A stretch of 64,000 bases of DNA from assembly GCF_024055725.1 (NCBI RefSeq), contig NZ_JAMXMX010000003.1, positions 310,001 through 374,000 on the forward strand. Direction: 5' to 3'. A program made the translations under genes and the position numbers. Source of the DNA: Actinoallomurus spadix (GTDB lineage Bacteria > Actinomycetota > Actinomycetes > Streptosporangiales > Streptosporangiaceae). Below the pieces are notes generated by a model. That model had not been told where the DNA came from and made no database searches. It saw only the letters and a program-made list of their open reading frames with translations. This document shows positions 16,162 to 26,753 of this stretch, piece by piece; position 1 is the first letter of the stretch; every line of letters begins with the position of its first letter.

Positions 16162-17037
16162 TCAGTCGACGATCTTGCTGATCGGGATCTCGAGGATGTC
16201 GCGGGCGCCCGCACCCTTCAGGGCCGGGATCAGCGTGTTGACGCCGTGCTTGGCGACGACGCTCTCCACCGCGTGCATCTCGCCGCCGGCGAGGGGCGTG
16301 ACCGTGGGCGACGACATCGACGGGATGATGTCCAGGACGCTCTGCAGCGCGCCGTTCTCGACGTTCAGCTTGAGCAGGACGTTGCCGCGCGCCCGGATCG
16401 CGCCCTGCAGCAGCAGCGCGATGTCCTCCATGGCCGCCCGCTTCTCGGCGTCCTCGTACGCCTCGCGGTTGGCGACCAGCTCGGTGTAGCTGGTCAGGAG
16501 GGTGTCGAGGATGCGCAGGCCGTTCTTGCGCAGCGACGACCCGGTCTCGGTGAGGTCGACGATCGCGTCGACGATGTCGGGGACCTTCGCCTCGGTCGCG
16601 CCGTACGACGGGACGACCCGCGCCTTGACGCCGTGCTGGGCGAGGAACCGCTCGGTGAGCGCGGGGAACTCCGTGGAGATCCGCACGCCCTCGGGCAGGT
16701 CGGAGACGGTCTGCCAGGGCGCGTCGTTCGGCACGGCCATGATGACGCGCACCGGGTTGGACGTGGCCTTGGAGTACTTCAGCTCACCGAGGGAGACGAC
16801 GTCGGCGTCGGTCTCGGTGATCCAGTCGCGCCCGGTGATGCCGAGGTCGAACAGGCCCTGTTCGAGGTAGGTCGGGATCTCCTGCGGGCGCAGGACGCGG
16901 ACCCGGTCGATCCGCGGGTCGTCGATCGAGGCGCGGTAGTCGCGGTCGGAGGCCCGGCGGACGGTGAGGTCGGCGGCGTCGAACAGGTCGAACGTCGCCT
17001 TCTCCAGGGAGCCCTTGGGCAGCACGAGTGACAGCAC
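16162..17037 (-). CDS. hisG: ATP phosphoribosyltransferase, long form
   Basis: HisG catalyses the first step of histidine synthesis, joining ATP and PRPP. The 291-residue protein is the long form: N-terminal LVLPKGSLEKATFDLFDAAD, LGITGRDWITETDADV near 72, KVPDIVDAIVDLTETGSSLR near 150 and a C-terminal ACT-like regulatory domain (about 210-290) with SSPTVTPLAGGEMHAVESVV. The regulatory domain mediates inhibition by histidine. It follows ribH after 52 bp; the hisE gene that usually sits between them is missing. Confidence 0.97.
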   Translation of the reverse strand: MLSLVLPKGSLEKATFDLFDAADLTVRRASDRDYRASIDDPRIDRVRVLRPQEIPTYLEQGLFDLGITGRDWITETDADVVSLGELKYSKATSNPVRVIMAVPNDAPWQTVSDLPEGVRISTEFPALTERFLAQHGVKARVVPSYGATEAKVPDIVDAIVDLTETGSSLRKNGLRILDTLLTSYTELVANREAYEDAEKRAAMEDIALLLQGAIRARGNVLLKLNVENGALQSVLDIIPSMSSPTVTPLAGGEMHAVESVVAKHGVNTLIPALKGAGARDILEIPISKIVD

Positions 17038-17089
17038 GGTTCAGCAGACCTTTCGTTCGGAAGTGGGGTGGGTTTCGCGGCGTCGACGC

Positions 17090-18823
<1,734 letters not shown>

Positions 18824-18827
<4 letters not shown>

Positions 18828-19471
18828 GCCGCCACCACCTCGGGTTCGGTGTTCCGCCGCTGCCGGCGGTACTGCTTCAGCCAGTCGCGCAGACCGGCCA
18901 TGACAAGGACGAAGAAGATGCCGTACGCGGCGCCGGAGACGTACAGCCCGGACTTGACGGCCAGGGGGACGCCCACGAGGTCGACGAGCACCCAGATGAC
19001 CCAGAAGTCGACGAGCGCCCGGCTCTGCGCGAACGTCGCGACCGCGCTGCCGACGAAGATGTACGCGTTGGCCAGCGGGGACCAGGAGATCTGCAGCCAG
19101 GGGATGTTCGCGAAGAGCAGGGCGACGGCGGCGGTGCCCACGGCGAGTGTCGCGACGAGCGCCAGGCGTTCGCGTCCGGTGGCGGGGCGCACCGGCAGCT
19201 CCCGGCTCTCCCGCAGGCCGCGCAGCCACCGGGCCCAGCCGTACGAGACGAGCACGATGAACAGCACCTGCTTCAGGGCGTTGCCCGGCGCGTGCGCGCT
19301 GATCGAGGCGACCAGCAGCAGGACCGCGCCGGCGAGCTGCACCGGCCAGGTCCAGATCGTGCGCCGCATCGCGAGCCAGACCGTGCCCAGGGACAGGATG
19401 TTGCCCGCCAGGTCGGTCCACAGGACCTTCTCGCCGAGGACGGTGATCCCCGCCTGCGTCCAGGAGCTCAC
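18824..19471 (-). CDS. ribM: PnuC-family transporter, probable riboflavin importer RibM
   Basis: 215 residues with about seven membrane helices and the PnuC family layout ([33 protein letters not shown], then [20 protein letters not shown]). PnuC proteins carry nicotinamide riboside, but members inside FMN-riboswitch-controlled rib operons of actinobacteria (RibM/PnuX in Corynebacterium and Streptomyces) import riboflavin. Its place between ribE and ribBA supports that use. The start is a GTG overlapping the ribE stop as GTGA. The C-terminus is basic ([18 protein letters not shown]). The substrate is inferred from context. Confidence 0.88.
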
Positions 19472-20067
19472 GTGAGGGATCCCGCCGTGACGAGCCGCTC
19501 GACGTACTTGGCGACGACGTCGACCTCGAGGTTCACCGGGTCGCCGGGGCCCTTGCGGCCGAGGGTGGTCAGTTCCAGCGTCGTGGGGATCAGCGCGATG
19601 GTGAAGGCGTCGTCGCGCGCCTCGACGACGGTCAGGCTGACGCCGTCGACCGTGATCGAGCCCTTCTCGGCGACGTAGCGGGCGAGCCGCCGCGGGAGTT
19701 CGACGGTCACGACCTCCCAGCGGTCGCCCGGCTCGCGGGAGACGACGCGGCCGACGCCGTCGACGTGGCCCTGGACGATGTGCCCGCCGAGGCGGTCGGC
19801 GGGCCGGACCGGACGTTCGAGGTTGACCGGCGACCCCGGCTCCAGCGCGGCGAGGCTGGAGCGGTCCAGGGTCTCCTTCATGACGTCGACGGTGAAGGTG
19901 TCGCCCTTGAGGTCGGTCACGGTGAGGCAGACCCCGTTGACGGCGATGGACGCGCCGTGCGCGGCGTCGGAGACGACGAGCGGGCCGCGCACGGTGAGCC
20001 GGGCGGAGTCCCCCGCCGGTTCGAGCGCGATCACCTCGCCCAGTTCCTCGACGATTCCGGTGAACAT
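19468..20067 (-). CDS. ribE: riboflavin synthase alpha chain
   Basis: 199 residues starting [20 protein letters not shown], the invariant N-terminus of riboflavin synthase. Two lumazine-binding repeats are seen: [20 protein letters not shown] with [14 protein letters not shown] in the first half, and [20 protein letters not shown] with [18 protein letters not shown] in the second. The enzyme dismutates two lumazine molecules to riboflavin. Its ATG abuts the ribD stop with no gap, and its TGA overlaps the ribM start by 4 bp, so the operon is translationally coupled. Confidence 0.97.
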   Translation of the reverse strand: MFTGIVEELGEVIALEPAGDSARLTVRGPLVVSDAAHGASIAVNGVCLTVTDLKGDTFTVDVMKETLDRSSLAALEPGSPVNLERPVRPADRLGGHIVQGHVDGVGRVVSREPGDRWEVVTVELPRRLARYVAEKGSITVDGVSLTVVEARDDAFTIALIPTTLELTTLGRKGPGDPVNLEVDVVAKYVERLVTAGSLT

Positions 20068-21210
20068 TCAGCTCTCCCTTCGGGCCGCTGCCGGCCGGGT
20101 GGGGGTTTCGACGGCCGGTCTGACGGCGGTGACCCGCAGGTCGTCGCCGATCCGCGTGACGTCGTCGATCTGGAGGTGGTGGGCCTCGGCGAGCGTGGCG
20201 ACGCCGGCGTCGCCGAGGGCGGCCCGGCCCCCGCCGCGGAGGCGGGGGGCGAGGGAGGCGACGACCCGGTCGACCAGGCCGGCGGCGAGGAACGAGCCGG
20301 CCAGGGTCGGGCCGCCTTCGAGGAGGACCGCGACGATCTGCCGGTCGTGCAGTTCGGCGAGCAGGGCGGTCAGGTCGAGGCCTCGGTCGCCGTACGGCAG
20401 GCGCACGACGGCGGCGCGGCCTTCCAGCGCCGTGGTGTCGGCGTCCTCGGCCACGGCGATGAGGGTGGGGGCCTCGTCGTCCAGGACCCGGCTCGTCACC
20501 GGCGTACGCGCGCGGGTGTCGGCGATGACGCGCAGCGGCCTGCGGGGGGTGCGCCGGTGGTCGTGCCGGTGCACGCCCCGGACGGTGAGCCGGGGATCGT
20601 CGGCGAGCACGGTGCCGGAGCCGGCGATGATCGCGTCGCAGCGGGCGCGGAGTTCGTGGACGTCGTGCCGGGCCTCGGGGCCGGTGATCCACCGGCTGCT
20701 GCCGTCGGCGGCGGCGGACCGGCCGTCCAGCGTCGCGGCGTACTTCCAGGTCACGTGCGGCCGGCCCAGGCGGGTGCGGGTGAGCCATTCGGCGTTGACC
20801 CGCTCGGCCTCGGCGGCGAGCAGCCCCGCCTCCACCTCGACGCCCGCCTCGGCGAGCCGGCGGGCGCCGCCGCCCGCGATGGGATCGGGGTCGGCGACCG
20901 CGTAGACGACGCGCCGGACGCCGGCCTCGATGATGGCCTCGGTGCACGGGCCGGTACGCCCCTGGTGGTCGCAGGGTTCGAGCGTGACGAGGAGAGTGCC
21001 GCCCTCGGCGCGGCCGGCGGCCTCGCGCAGCGCGACGACCTCGGCGTGCGGCCCGCCGGCGTAGGCGTGGTACCCCTCGCCCGCGACCTGTCCGGCGGCG
21101 TCGAGGACGACGCAGCCGACGACGGGATTGGGGCTGGTCTCACCACGGGCGCGGGCGGCGAGCGCCAGCGCCCGGCGCATCGCCCGCTCCTGCGCGGGAT
21201 GAACGGTCAC
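20068..21210 (-). CDS. ribD: bifunctional pyrimidine deaminase/reductase
   Basis: RibD carries out deamination and reduction of the pyrimidine intermediate. The deaminase domain (first 145 residues) has GGPHAEVVALREAAGRAEGG and TLEPCDHQGRTGPCTEAII (zinc His/Glu and two Cys). The reductase domain follows with RPHVTWKYAATLDGRSA and VAVLLEGGPTLAGSFLAAGL. Three starts compete: ATG 21261, ATG 21225 and GTG 21210. The GTG was chosen because GAGGGAGG sits 5 nt upstream and it gives an N-terminus (VTVHPAQERAMRRALALAAR) of normal family length, 380 residues. The ATG at 21261 lies inside a hairpin just past the riboswitch without a ribosome site. First gene of the riboflavin operon. Confidence 0.95.
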   Translation of the reverse strand: MTVHPAQERAMRRALALAARARGETSPNPVVGCVVLDAAGQVAGEGYHAYAGGPHAEVVALREAAGRAEGGTLLVTLEPCDHQGRTGPCTEAIIEAGVRRVVYAVADPDPIAGGGARRLAEAGVEVEAGLLAAEAERVNAEWLTRTRLGRPHVTWKYAATLDGRSAAADGSSRWITGPEARHDVHELRARCDAIIAGSGTVLADDPRLTVRGVHRHDHRRTPRRPLRVIADTRARTPVTSRVLDDEAPTLIAVAEDADTTALEGRAAVVRLPYGDRGLDLTALLAELHDRQIVAVLLEGGPTLAGSFLAAGLVDRVVASLAPRLRGGGRAALGDAGVATLAEAHHLQIDDVTRIGDDLRVTAVRPAVETPTRPAAARRES

Positions 21211-21281
21211 CCGGGCCTCCCTCATCAGGCTCCGGGTGCGCGGCAGGGCCGCAGAGGCCATGCCCGATCACGGGCACGACC

Positions 21282-21408
21282 GCGTGCTGCCTCCCATCCG
21301 GACTTTGACCGTCGGTCCCGGAATTTCACCGGGTCAACCGGCCGATGGTTTCGGCCGGGTCGCGGACTGTAACCGCCGGTTCGGAATTTCACCGACCCCG
21401 GAGCACGC
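21282..21408 (-). promoter_or_regulatory. FMN riboswitch (RFN element)
   Basis: Reading the minus strand, a P1 helix GCGTGCT/AGCACGC closes the conserved RFN blocks: GGGGTCGGTGAAATTCCGAA, GGCGGTTACAGTCCGCGACC, GGTGAAATTCCGGGACCGAC, GGTCAAAGTCCGGATGGGAG and GCAGCA. These bind FMN. About 70 nt separate P1 from the probable ribD start, including a hairpin TGCCCG-TGAT-CGGGCA. No T-run follows, so FMN probably controls translation by masking the GAGGGAGG site. It regulates ribD-ribE-ribM-ribBA-ribH. Confidence 0.95.
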
Positions 21409-21597
21409 TTTCACTGACTAGCAACCAGTGTGCCATGCCGGGCATTCCACGCCACATGTGAGCATGCACACGCCTTGATTCTGTCAACCAATCGCTTGCT
21501 TGGCAAGCATGACGGGGTCGAGGCGATGACCTTCCCCACCTCTCTGGTTCCATATAGGTCGAATGTCGTTCTGGTGGCGGAGATGAAGGCGGGGCCG

Positions 21598-22623
21598 ATG
21601 ACGCAGCGAACGGAGTGGATGGAGCCTGGAGCGTTCCAGGTCGCGCCCGGTGTGCACCGGATCCCCCTGCCGCTTCCCCACGACGGCCTGCGCGCCGTCA
21701 ACGTCTACGCGATCACCGGCGCGGACGGCCTGGTGCTGATCGACGGCGGCTGGGCGCTGGAGGAGTCCCGGCGGCGGCTGGAGACCGCGCTGAAGGACCT
21801 CGGGTACGGCCTCGGCGACATCACCCGGTTCCTCGTCACCCACGTCCACCGCGACCACTACACCCAGGCGGTCGCCGTCCGCCGGGAGTTCGGCACCCGG
21901 GTCAGCCTCGGCCTCGGCGAGCGGCACACCCTCGAGCTGCTGACCCGGCCGTCCCGCCCCGAGGACTCCCCCCAGCTCGCCCGGCTCCTCGCCTGCGGCG
22001 CGGGGCCCCTCGTCGCGCGCCTCAGGGCCGCCTGGAAGGAGGGCGGCCAGGACCGGCTCGGCTGGGAGATGCCCGACGACTGGATCGACGGCCGTACCCC
22101 CGCGCCGCTCGGCGACCGCGAACTCCTCGCCGTCCCCACCCCCGGCCACACGCGCGGGCACCTCGTCTTCGCCGACCTCGGCGCCGGACTGATGTTCGCC
22201 GGGGACCACGTCCTGCCGCACATCACGCCGTCCATCGGCTTCGAGAGCGCGCCGGACACGTCACCGCTCGGGGCGTACCTAGACTCCCTGCGGCTCGTCC
22301 GGGAGATGCCCGACCTGCGGCTCCTGCCCGCGCACGGGCCGGTCACCGACAGCGTCCACGCCCGCGTCGACGCCCTCCTGGAGCACCACGCCGAGCGCCT
22401 CGACGCCGGCGCCGCCGCGGTCACCGCGGGGGCGGGCACCGCGTACGAGACGGCCCGCGCGCTCACCTGGACCCGGCGGGGCCGCGCCTTCGACGACCTC
22501 GACCTGTTCAACCAGATGCTGGCCACCACCGAGACCCAGGCGCACCTGGAGGTGCTCGTCACGCAGGGCCGCCTGCGCAGCCGCGCGGACGGCGACGGCG
22601 TCGTGATCTACGAGACGGCGTGA
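21598..22623 (+). CDS. MBL-fold metallo-hydrolase
   Basis: The metallo-beta-lactamase fold is shown by VTHVHRDHYTQAVAVRREFG (HxHxDH metal site, near residue 80), VPTPGHTRGHLVFADLG near 180, FAGDHVLPHITPSIGF near 200 and a late LLPAHGPVTDS. The ATG at 21598 was chosen (341 residues); the frame is open from 21430 but upstream residues are not like the family and the AAGGCGGGG just before 21598 may serve as ribosome site. C-terminal residues 250-340 are a helical lid of the type seen in 'MBL fold metallo-hydrolase' proteins next to rpe and rib genes. Substrate unknown. Confidence 0.88.
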   Translation: MTQRTEWMEPGAFQVAPGVHRIPLPLPHDGLRAVNVYAITGADGLVLIDGGWALEESRRRLETALKDLGYGLGDITRFLVTHVHRDHYTQAVAVRREFGTRVSLGLGERHTLELLTRPSRPEDSPQLARLLACGAGPLVARLRAAWKEGGQDRLGWEMPDDWIDGRTPAPLGDRELLAVPTPGHTRGHLVFADLGAGLMFAGDHVLPHITPSIGFESAPDTSPLGAYLDSLRLVREMPDLRLLPAHGPVTDSVHARVDALLEHHAERLDAGAAAVTAGAGTAYETARALTWTRRGRAFDDLDLFNQMLATTETQAHLEVLVTQGRLRSRADGDGVVIYETA

Positions 22624-22639
22624 GCCGGGCGGCGAACGC

Positions 22640-22693
22640 CGGGCAGGACGCGTACGCCGGTCAGGACGCGAGCACGGGTCAGGAGGCGTACGC
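22640..22693. repeat. three 18-bp tandem repeats over the end of rpe
   Basis: Three imperfect copies of an 18-bp unit (CGGGCAGGACGCGTACGC, then variants with GGTCAGGACGCGAGCAC and GGTCAGGAGGCGTACGC) span the gap between the MBL and rpe stops and the last codons of rpe. Slippage duplication is the simplest origin. Confidence 0.5.
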
Positions 22694-23344
22694 GCCGCTC
22701 GCGCGCTCGCGCAGGGAGCGGACGGCCTCGGCGGGGTCGTCGGCGGAGTAGACCGCCGAACCCGCCACGAAGACGTCCGCGCCCGCCTCGGCGCAGCGCT
22801 CGATCGTCTCGGCGTTGACCCCGCCGTCGACCTGCAGCCAGACGTCCAGGTCCCGGCCCTTGATGAGGTCGCGGGCCCGCCGCACCTTCGGCAGGACGAC
22901 GTCGAGGAACGACTGGCCGCCGAACCCCGGCTCGACCGTCATGACGAGCAGCATGTCGATCTCGGCGAGCAGGTCGGCGTACGACTCGACGGCCGTGCCC
23001 GGGTTGAGCGCCAGCCCCGCACGGGCGCCCGCCGAGCGGATCGCCCGCAGCGTACGGATCGGCGCGCTCGCGGCCTCGGCGTGGATGGTCACGCTGCCCG
23101 CGCCCGCCTCGGCGTAGCCGGGCGCCCACCGGTCCGGGTCCTCGATCATGAGGTGGCAGTCCAGCGGCAGCGGGGTGACCTTGAGCAGCGACTCGACCAC
23201 CGGCAGCCCGAGCGTGAGGTTGGGCACGAAGTGGTTGTCCATCACGTCGACGTGGATCCAGTCGGCGTTGGACACCGCCGTCACCTCGTCGGCGAGGCGG
23301 GAGAAGTCGGCGGACAGGATGCTGGGAGCGATTTGCACGGCCAT
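22679..23344 (-). CDS. rpe: ribulose-phosphate 3-epimerase
   Basis: 221 residues of the TIM-barrel epimerase that interconverts ribulose-5-phosphate and xylulose-5-phosphate in the pentose phosphate pathway. Signatures are [17 protein letters not shown] at the start, [18 protein letters not shown] near 30 (metal Asp/His), [20 protein letters not shown] near 63 and [12 protein letters not shown] near 137, then [11 protein letters not shown] near 171. In related genomes rpe follows rsmB directly; here a 3.7-kb accessory block separates them. A product supplying ribulose-5-phosphate also feeds RibBA. Confidence 0.97.
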   Translation of the reverse strand: MAVQIAPSILSADFSRLADEVTAVSNADWIHVDVMDNHFVPNLTLGLPVVESLLKVTPLPLDCHLMIEDPDRWAPGYAEAGAGSVTIHAEAASAPIRTLRAIRSAGARAGLALNPGTAVESYADLLAEIDMLLVMTVEPGFGGQSFLDVVLPKVRRARDLIKGRDLDVWLQVDGGVNAETIERCAEAGADVFVAGSAVYSADDPAEAVRSLRERASGAYAS

Positions 23345-23357
23345 GATGCCGACAAGT

Positions 23358-24284
23358 CTAGAGACGGCCGTCCCCGGGCGGGCGGGCGGCGTCGAGGTCG
23401 GCCGCCGCGCGTCTCAGCGCCTCGACGGTGACCGCGATGGACGGGCGGCGGACGCTCGCGGTCCGCACGACCGCGTAGACGTAGCGGGTCATCGAACGCG
23501 GCAGGCGGCGCACCGCGATCCCCGGCACGCCCACGGCGAGGGCGAGGCTCGGGACGGCGGCGACGCCGACGCCCCGGGCGACGAGCCCGAGGATCGTGCC
23601 GAGCCCCTCGAACTCCCACGGCACCGACGGCGCCCCGCCAACGTCGGACAGGAGCCGGTCGAACGCCTCCCGCGACGGCTCGCCGGGCGGCGCCGCCATC
23701 CACGGCTCGTCCCGGAGGCGCCGCAGGTCGAGCCGCACGTCCGGATCGGCCGCCCAGTGGTCCGCGGGCACGACCAGCACGACCGGGTCGTGCATGAGGA
23801 GCGTGAACCGCAGGCTGCCGCCTCCGCGCGTCGGCAGGCGGCCCGTCCAGTCGTCGATCAGCGCGACGTCGACCTCACCGGAGCGCACCTGCGGCAGCCC
23901 GTCGCCGGAGCTCTGGCGGAGCTGGAACGTCAGGCCCGAGTGCCGGCGCAGGCTGTGCGCCAGCGCCGGCGCGAACGCCACCGCCGCCGTCGGGAACGCC
24001 GTGAGGACCACGTGCCCGGAGGGCTCCGGCTCGGCCATGTCGGCCTCGGCGAACTCGATCATCCGCAGGATGCGCTCGGCGTGCCGGACGAGCCGCCGGC
24101 CGGCGTCGGTCAGCTCGGCGCTGCGCGCGGTGCGGTCCAGGAGGGTCGCGCCGGCCTCCCGCTCCAGCACGGCGAGTTGCTGGGACACCGCCGACGCCGT
24201 GTAGCCGAGGGCCTTCGCGGTGGCCGCGATGCTGCCACGCTCGGCGAACTCACGCAGCAGGCGGAGGCGCCGGACATCGAGCAT
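23358..24284 (-). CDS. LysR-family transcriptional regulator
   Basis: 308 residues. The helix-turn-helix is [20 protein letters not shown], then [20 protein letters not shown] and [19 protein letters not shown]. The effector domain (about 90-300) has [19 protein letters not shown] and [19 protein letters not shown]. There is no ribosome site upstream of the ATG, and the start codon lies inside a perfect palindrome, which suggests leaderless, autoregulated transcription. The gene is divergent from an aminotransferase, which it probably controls. It ends 14 bp before the rpe start. Confidence 0.93.
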   Translation of the reverse strand: MLDVRRLRLLREFAERGSIAATAKALGYTASAVSQQLAVLEREAGATLLDRTARSAELTDAGRRLVRHAERILRMIEFAEADMAEPEPSGHVVLTAFPTAAVAFAPALAHSLRRHSGLTFQLRQSSGDGLPQVRSGEVDVALIDDWTGRLPTRGGGSLRFTLLMHDPVVLVVPADHWAADPDVRLDLRRLRDEPWMAAPPGEPSREAFDRLLSDVGGAPSVPWEFEGLGTILGLVARGVGVAAVPSLALAVGVPGIAVRRLPRSMTRYVYAVVRTASVRRPSIAVTVEALRRAAADLDAARPPGDGRL

Positions 24285-24299
24285 AAGCGCATCTTATGC
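24281..24299. promoter_or_regulatory. LysR-type operator overlapping the regulator's start codon
   Basis: GCATAAG-CGCAT-CTTATGC is a perfect inverted repeat with 7-bp arms and contains the ATAAG-N5-CTTAT form of the T-N11-A LysR box. Bases 24282-24284 are the start codon of the LysR gene. Binding here would directly block its own start and could affect the divergent aminotransferase promoter about 110 bp away. Confidence 0.7.
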
Positions 24300-24412
24300 A
24301 GACCAGCGGAAAGCCTCGCTTGTGCTGATGCCCGGGAACACTGAACGATGAGAGGGCACGGCGCCGCGCACGACCACTTTTTCGCCCGGAAACTCCCTTG
24401 GAGTCATTCGAT

Positions 24413-25696
24413 ATGTCAGTCGCCATCTCCGCGACTCTCGCCGCCAACGAAGCGCTCGAACGCCGTCGACGAGCCGGTCTGCCCGTCCTGCCCCTCGCCT
24501 TCGGGGAGGCCGGGCTGAACGTCCACCCGGACCTGGAGCGCCGGCTCGGCGCGGCGGCCGGCCGCGGCGCCTACGGTCCGGTCGCGGGCAGCGTCACCCT
24601 GCGGGAGGCCGCGGCGGGTTACTGGCGCCGCCGTGGGCTGCCAGCCGACCCCGACCTGGTCGTGGCCGGCCCCGGCAGCAAGCCCCTCCTCTACGCCCTC
24701 CTGCTCGCGATCGGCGGAAGCGTCGTCGTCCCCCGGCCCAGCTGGGTCAGCTACGCCGCCCAGACCCGCCTGATGGGCGCCGAGCCGGTCTACGTCCCGA
24801 TCCGCCCCGGCGAGGGCGGGGTTCCCGACCCCGGCGCCCTGGCGGGTGCCGTGGCCCGGGCCAGGGCCGCCGGTCACGTCGTCCGCAGCGTCGTCGTCAC
24901 GCTCCCCGACAACCCGACCGGCACGCTCGCGCCGGCTGGCACCGTCCGCCGGCTCTGCGAGGTCGCCCGCGAACTCGACCTGGTCATCATCGCCGACGAG
25001 ATCTACCGCGACCTCGTCTTCGACCAGCACGACGACTTCCCCACACCCGCGCGGTTCGCGCCGGAGCGCACGGTGACCACCACGGCCCTGAGCAAGAGCC
25101 TCGCGCTCGGAGGCTGGCGGATCGGCGTGGCACGGCTGCCCGAGGAACTGCACGGCCTGCGGGACCGGCTCGCCGGGGTCGCCAGCGAGATCTGGTCGAG
25201 CGCGTCCGGCCCCGTCCAGGAGGCGGCGGCCTACGCCTTCGGCGAGCCGCCGGAGATCACCGACCGGATCGCCGCGAGCCGCCGTCTGCACGCGGCCGTG
25301 GCGACCGCGATGGCGGAGCGGTTCGCCTCCGCCGGGGCGCGCGTGGCGGCTCCTCAGGGCGGCTTCTACTGCTACCCGGAGTTCGCCGGACCGGTCCGCG
25401 ACCACCTGCGCGAGCGATTCGGGATCCGGACCTCCGCCGGCCTGGCGGACCTCCTCCTCGATGAGCATGGCGTCGGCGTGCTGCCCGGCAGCGCGTTCGG
25501 CGACCCGCCGGAAGCGCTGCGCCTCCGAGTGGCAACCAGCCTGCTGTACGGCGACCGGCCCGAGCAGCGCGACGCCGCCCTCGGCGAGCCCGACCCGATC
25601 GCCCTGCCCTGGATCGCCGGTGCCCTCGACCGCGCCACCGAGGTGCTCACGCGGCTGACCTCCGAGGTCCGCGCGGCGGTCCCGGCCTCCGCCTGA
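24413..25696 (+). CDS. class I/II pyridoxal-phosphate aminotransferase
   Basis: The ATG at 24413 follows TTGGAG by 9 nt; 427 residues. PLP-fold landmarks are AYGPVAGSVTLREAAAGYWR near 57, VVTLPDNPTGTLAPAG near 165 (Asn and Pro of the NPTG motif), LVIIADEIYRDLVF near 192 (Asp binding the pyridine nitrogen, Tyr), and TTALSKSLALGGWRIGVARL near 225 with the Schiff-base lysine SKSLALGG. It most resembles the aspartate or aromatic aminotransferase fold I. The substrate is not evident. Divergent from a LysR regulator, it forms part of an accessory insert between rpe and rsmB. Confidence 0.92.
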   Translation: MSVAISATLAANEALERRRRAGLPVLPLAFGEAGLNVHPDLERRLGAAAGRGAYGPVAGSVTLREAAAGYWRRRGLPADPDLVVAGPGSKPLLYALLLAIGGSVVVPRPSWVSYAAQTRLMGAEPVYVPIRPGEGGVPDPGALAGAVARARAAGHVVRSVVVTLPDNPTGTLAPAGTVRRLCEVARELDLVIIADEIYRDLVFDQHDDFPTPARFAPERTVTTTALSKSLALGGWRIGVARLPEELHGLRDRLAGVASEIWSSASGPVQEAAAYAFGEPPEITDRIAASRRLHAAVATAMAERFASAGARVAAPQGGFYCYPEFAGPVRDHLRERFGIRTSAGLADLLLDEHGVGVLPGSAFGDPPEALRLRVATSLLYGDRPEQRDAALGEPDPIALPWIAGALDRATEVLTRLTSEVRAAVPASA

Positions 25697-26027
25697 CCCC
25701 GCCGCCGGAACGGCCGGATGCGACGGCCAGGGGTCCGGCCGGATCCGGGGCGCCGTCGCGCGGTCATCCGAACCGGGTCGGCACCGCCCGCCCGGTGGCG
25801 GGATCTGAACCGGAAATGGCCGTGCGGCCACCTTCAACGTACGGCCTCATGACTCTAAGATCTTTCTGGCGGATTCACCATATGCGTGACCGGCACTGAC
25901 CGTTACCGTCAACCGAGTACCGCGGATGCGCGGCTCGACTACCACGGCCTTGCCGGACGTCCCCAGGACACCGCCCGTGGTCGTCCTCGAGCACTCGCGC
26001 CGCGATCGGAAGCGAAGGAGAACGAAC

Positions 26028-26753
26028 TTGTCCGCTGAACACCCCGGTACGGCCGCCGATCCGGTGCCGGACGCCGGCTCTCTCACGGGAGGGAACCAGC
26101 CGCCCGGCGGAGATCCGGGCACTGAGCCCTCGCCGGCTCGGCCGATGGCGAAGCGACCGGTCCTGGCGGCCGCGGTGGCCGGCAGTGTGGCCCTGTTGGC
26201 CGGTGCGGTCCTGTTGACCGGGACGACATCACATCGCGACACGACTAGCTGGACCGCGTCGACGTTCGGCGGCGGGCAGTCGCCGACGAGCGTCGAACTC
26301 GTATCCTCTTCATCGTCCGACGACCTTAAGTACAAGATGGCCCCCGGGCTACTGATGGCCCCGCCGGAGGAACCGGACGGATCCGGGCCGGACGCCCTCG
26401 TGGTAATGGCCCCGCACTACTTCTCCTACGACAGGCGCGAGTATCCGGGCGCAGTGAAGACGAAGCACCTCGCCCTCTCCATGGACCAGGCGGGCGTTCT
26501 CTCGCTCGTCGGCGACCGCGGCCCGTGGTGGAGTCCTAACCTGCTGTGGAGTACTGATCCGGGCGCTCGCGGGAGCCAGGCCGTATTCCAGACCGACGGC
26601 AACCTGGTGGTCTACGACCGCGACGGCACGCCGGTCTGGGCGTCCGGAACGGACGGTAACCCCGGGGCGAGACTGGTCCTCCAGGCCGACAACAACCTGG
26701 TGATCTACGCCGCTGACGGCCGGCCGCTCTGGGCGGCCGGCACCAACGTGTAA
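26028..26753 (+). CDS. membrane-anchored protein with B-lectin (mannose-binding) domain
   Basis: A TTG at 26028 was taken as start because GAAGGAG lies 7 nt upstream; an in-frame ATG at 25926 has no such signal. The 241-residue protein has a disordered Pro/Gly-rich N-terminus, a transmembrane helix at about 44-66 (VLAAAVAGSVALLAGAVLL) and an extracellular C-terminus. The last 70 residues are a bulb-type lectin domain with two QxDxNxVxY mannose-binding motifs: QTDGNLVVY and QADNNLVIY, each followed by a GxPxWASG-like turn. It may bind mannose-containing glycans at the cell surface. No catalytic domain is present. Confidence 0.8.
   Translation: MSAEHPGTAADPVPDAGSLTGGNQPPGGDPGTEPSPARPMAKRPVLAAAVAGSVALLAGAVLLTGTTSHRDTTSWTASTFGGGQSPTSVELVSSSSSDDLKYKMAPGLLMAPPEEPDGSGPDALVVMAPHYFSYDRREYPGAVKTKHLALSMDQAGVLSLVGDRGPWWSPNLLWSTDPGARGSQAVFQTDGNLVVYDRDGTPVWASGTDGNPGARLVLQADNNLVIYAADGRPLWAAGTNV

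Noticed and set aside
21210-21261. ATG at 21261 as ribD start
   Set aside because: No ribosome site and it lies in a hairpin; the extra residues are not conserved in RibD.
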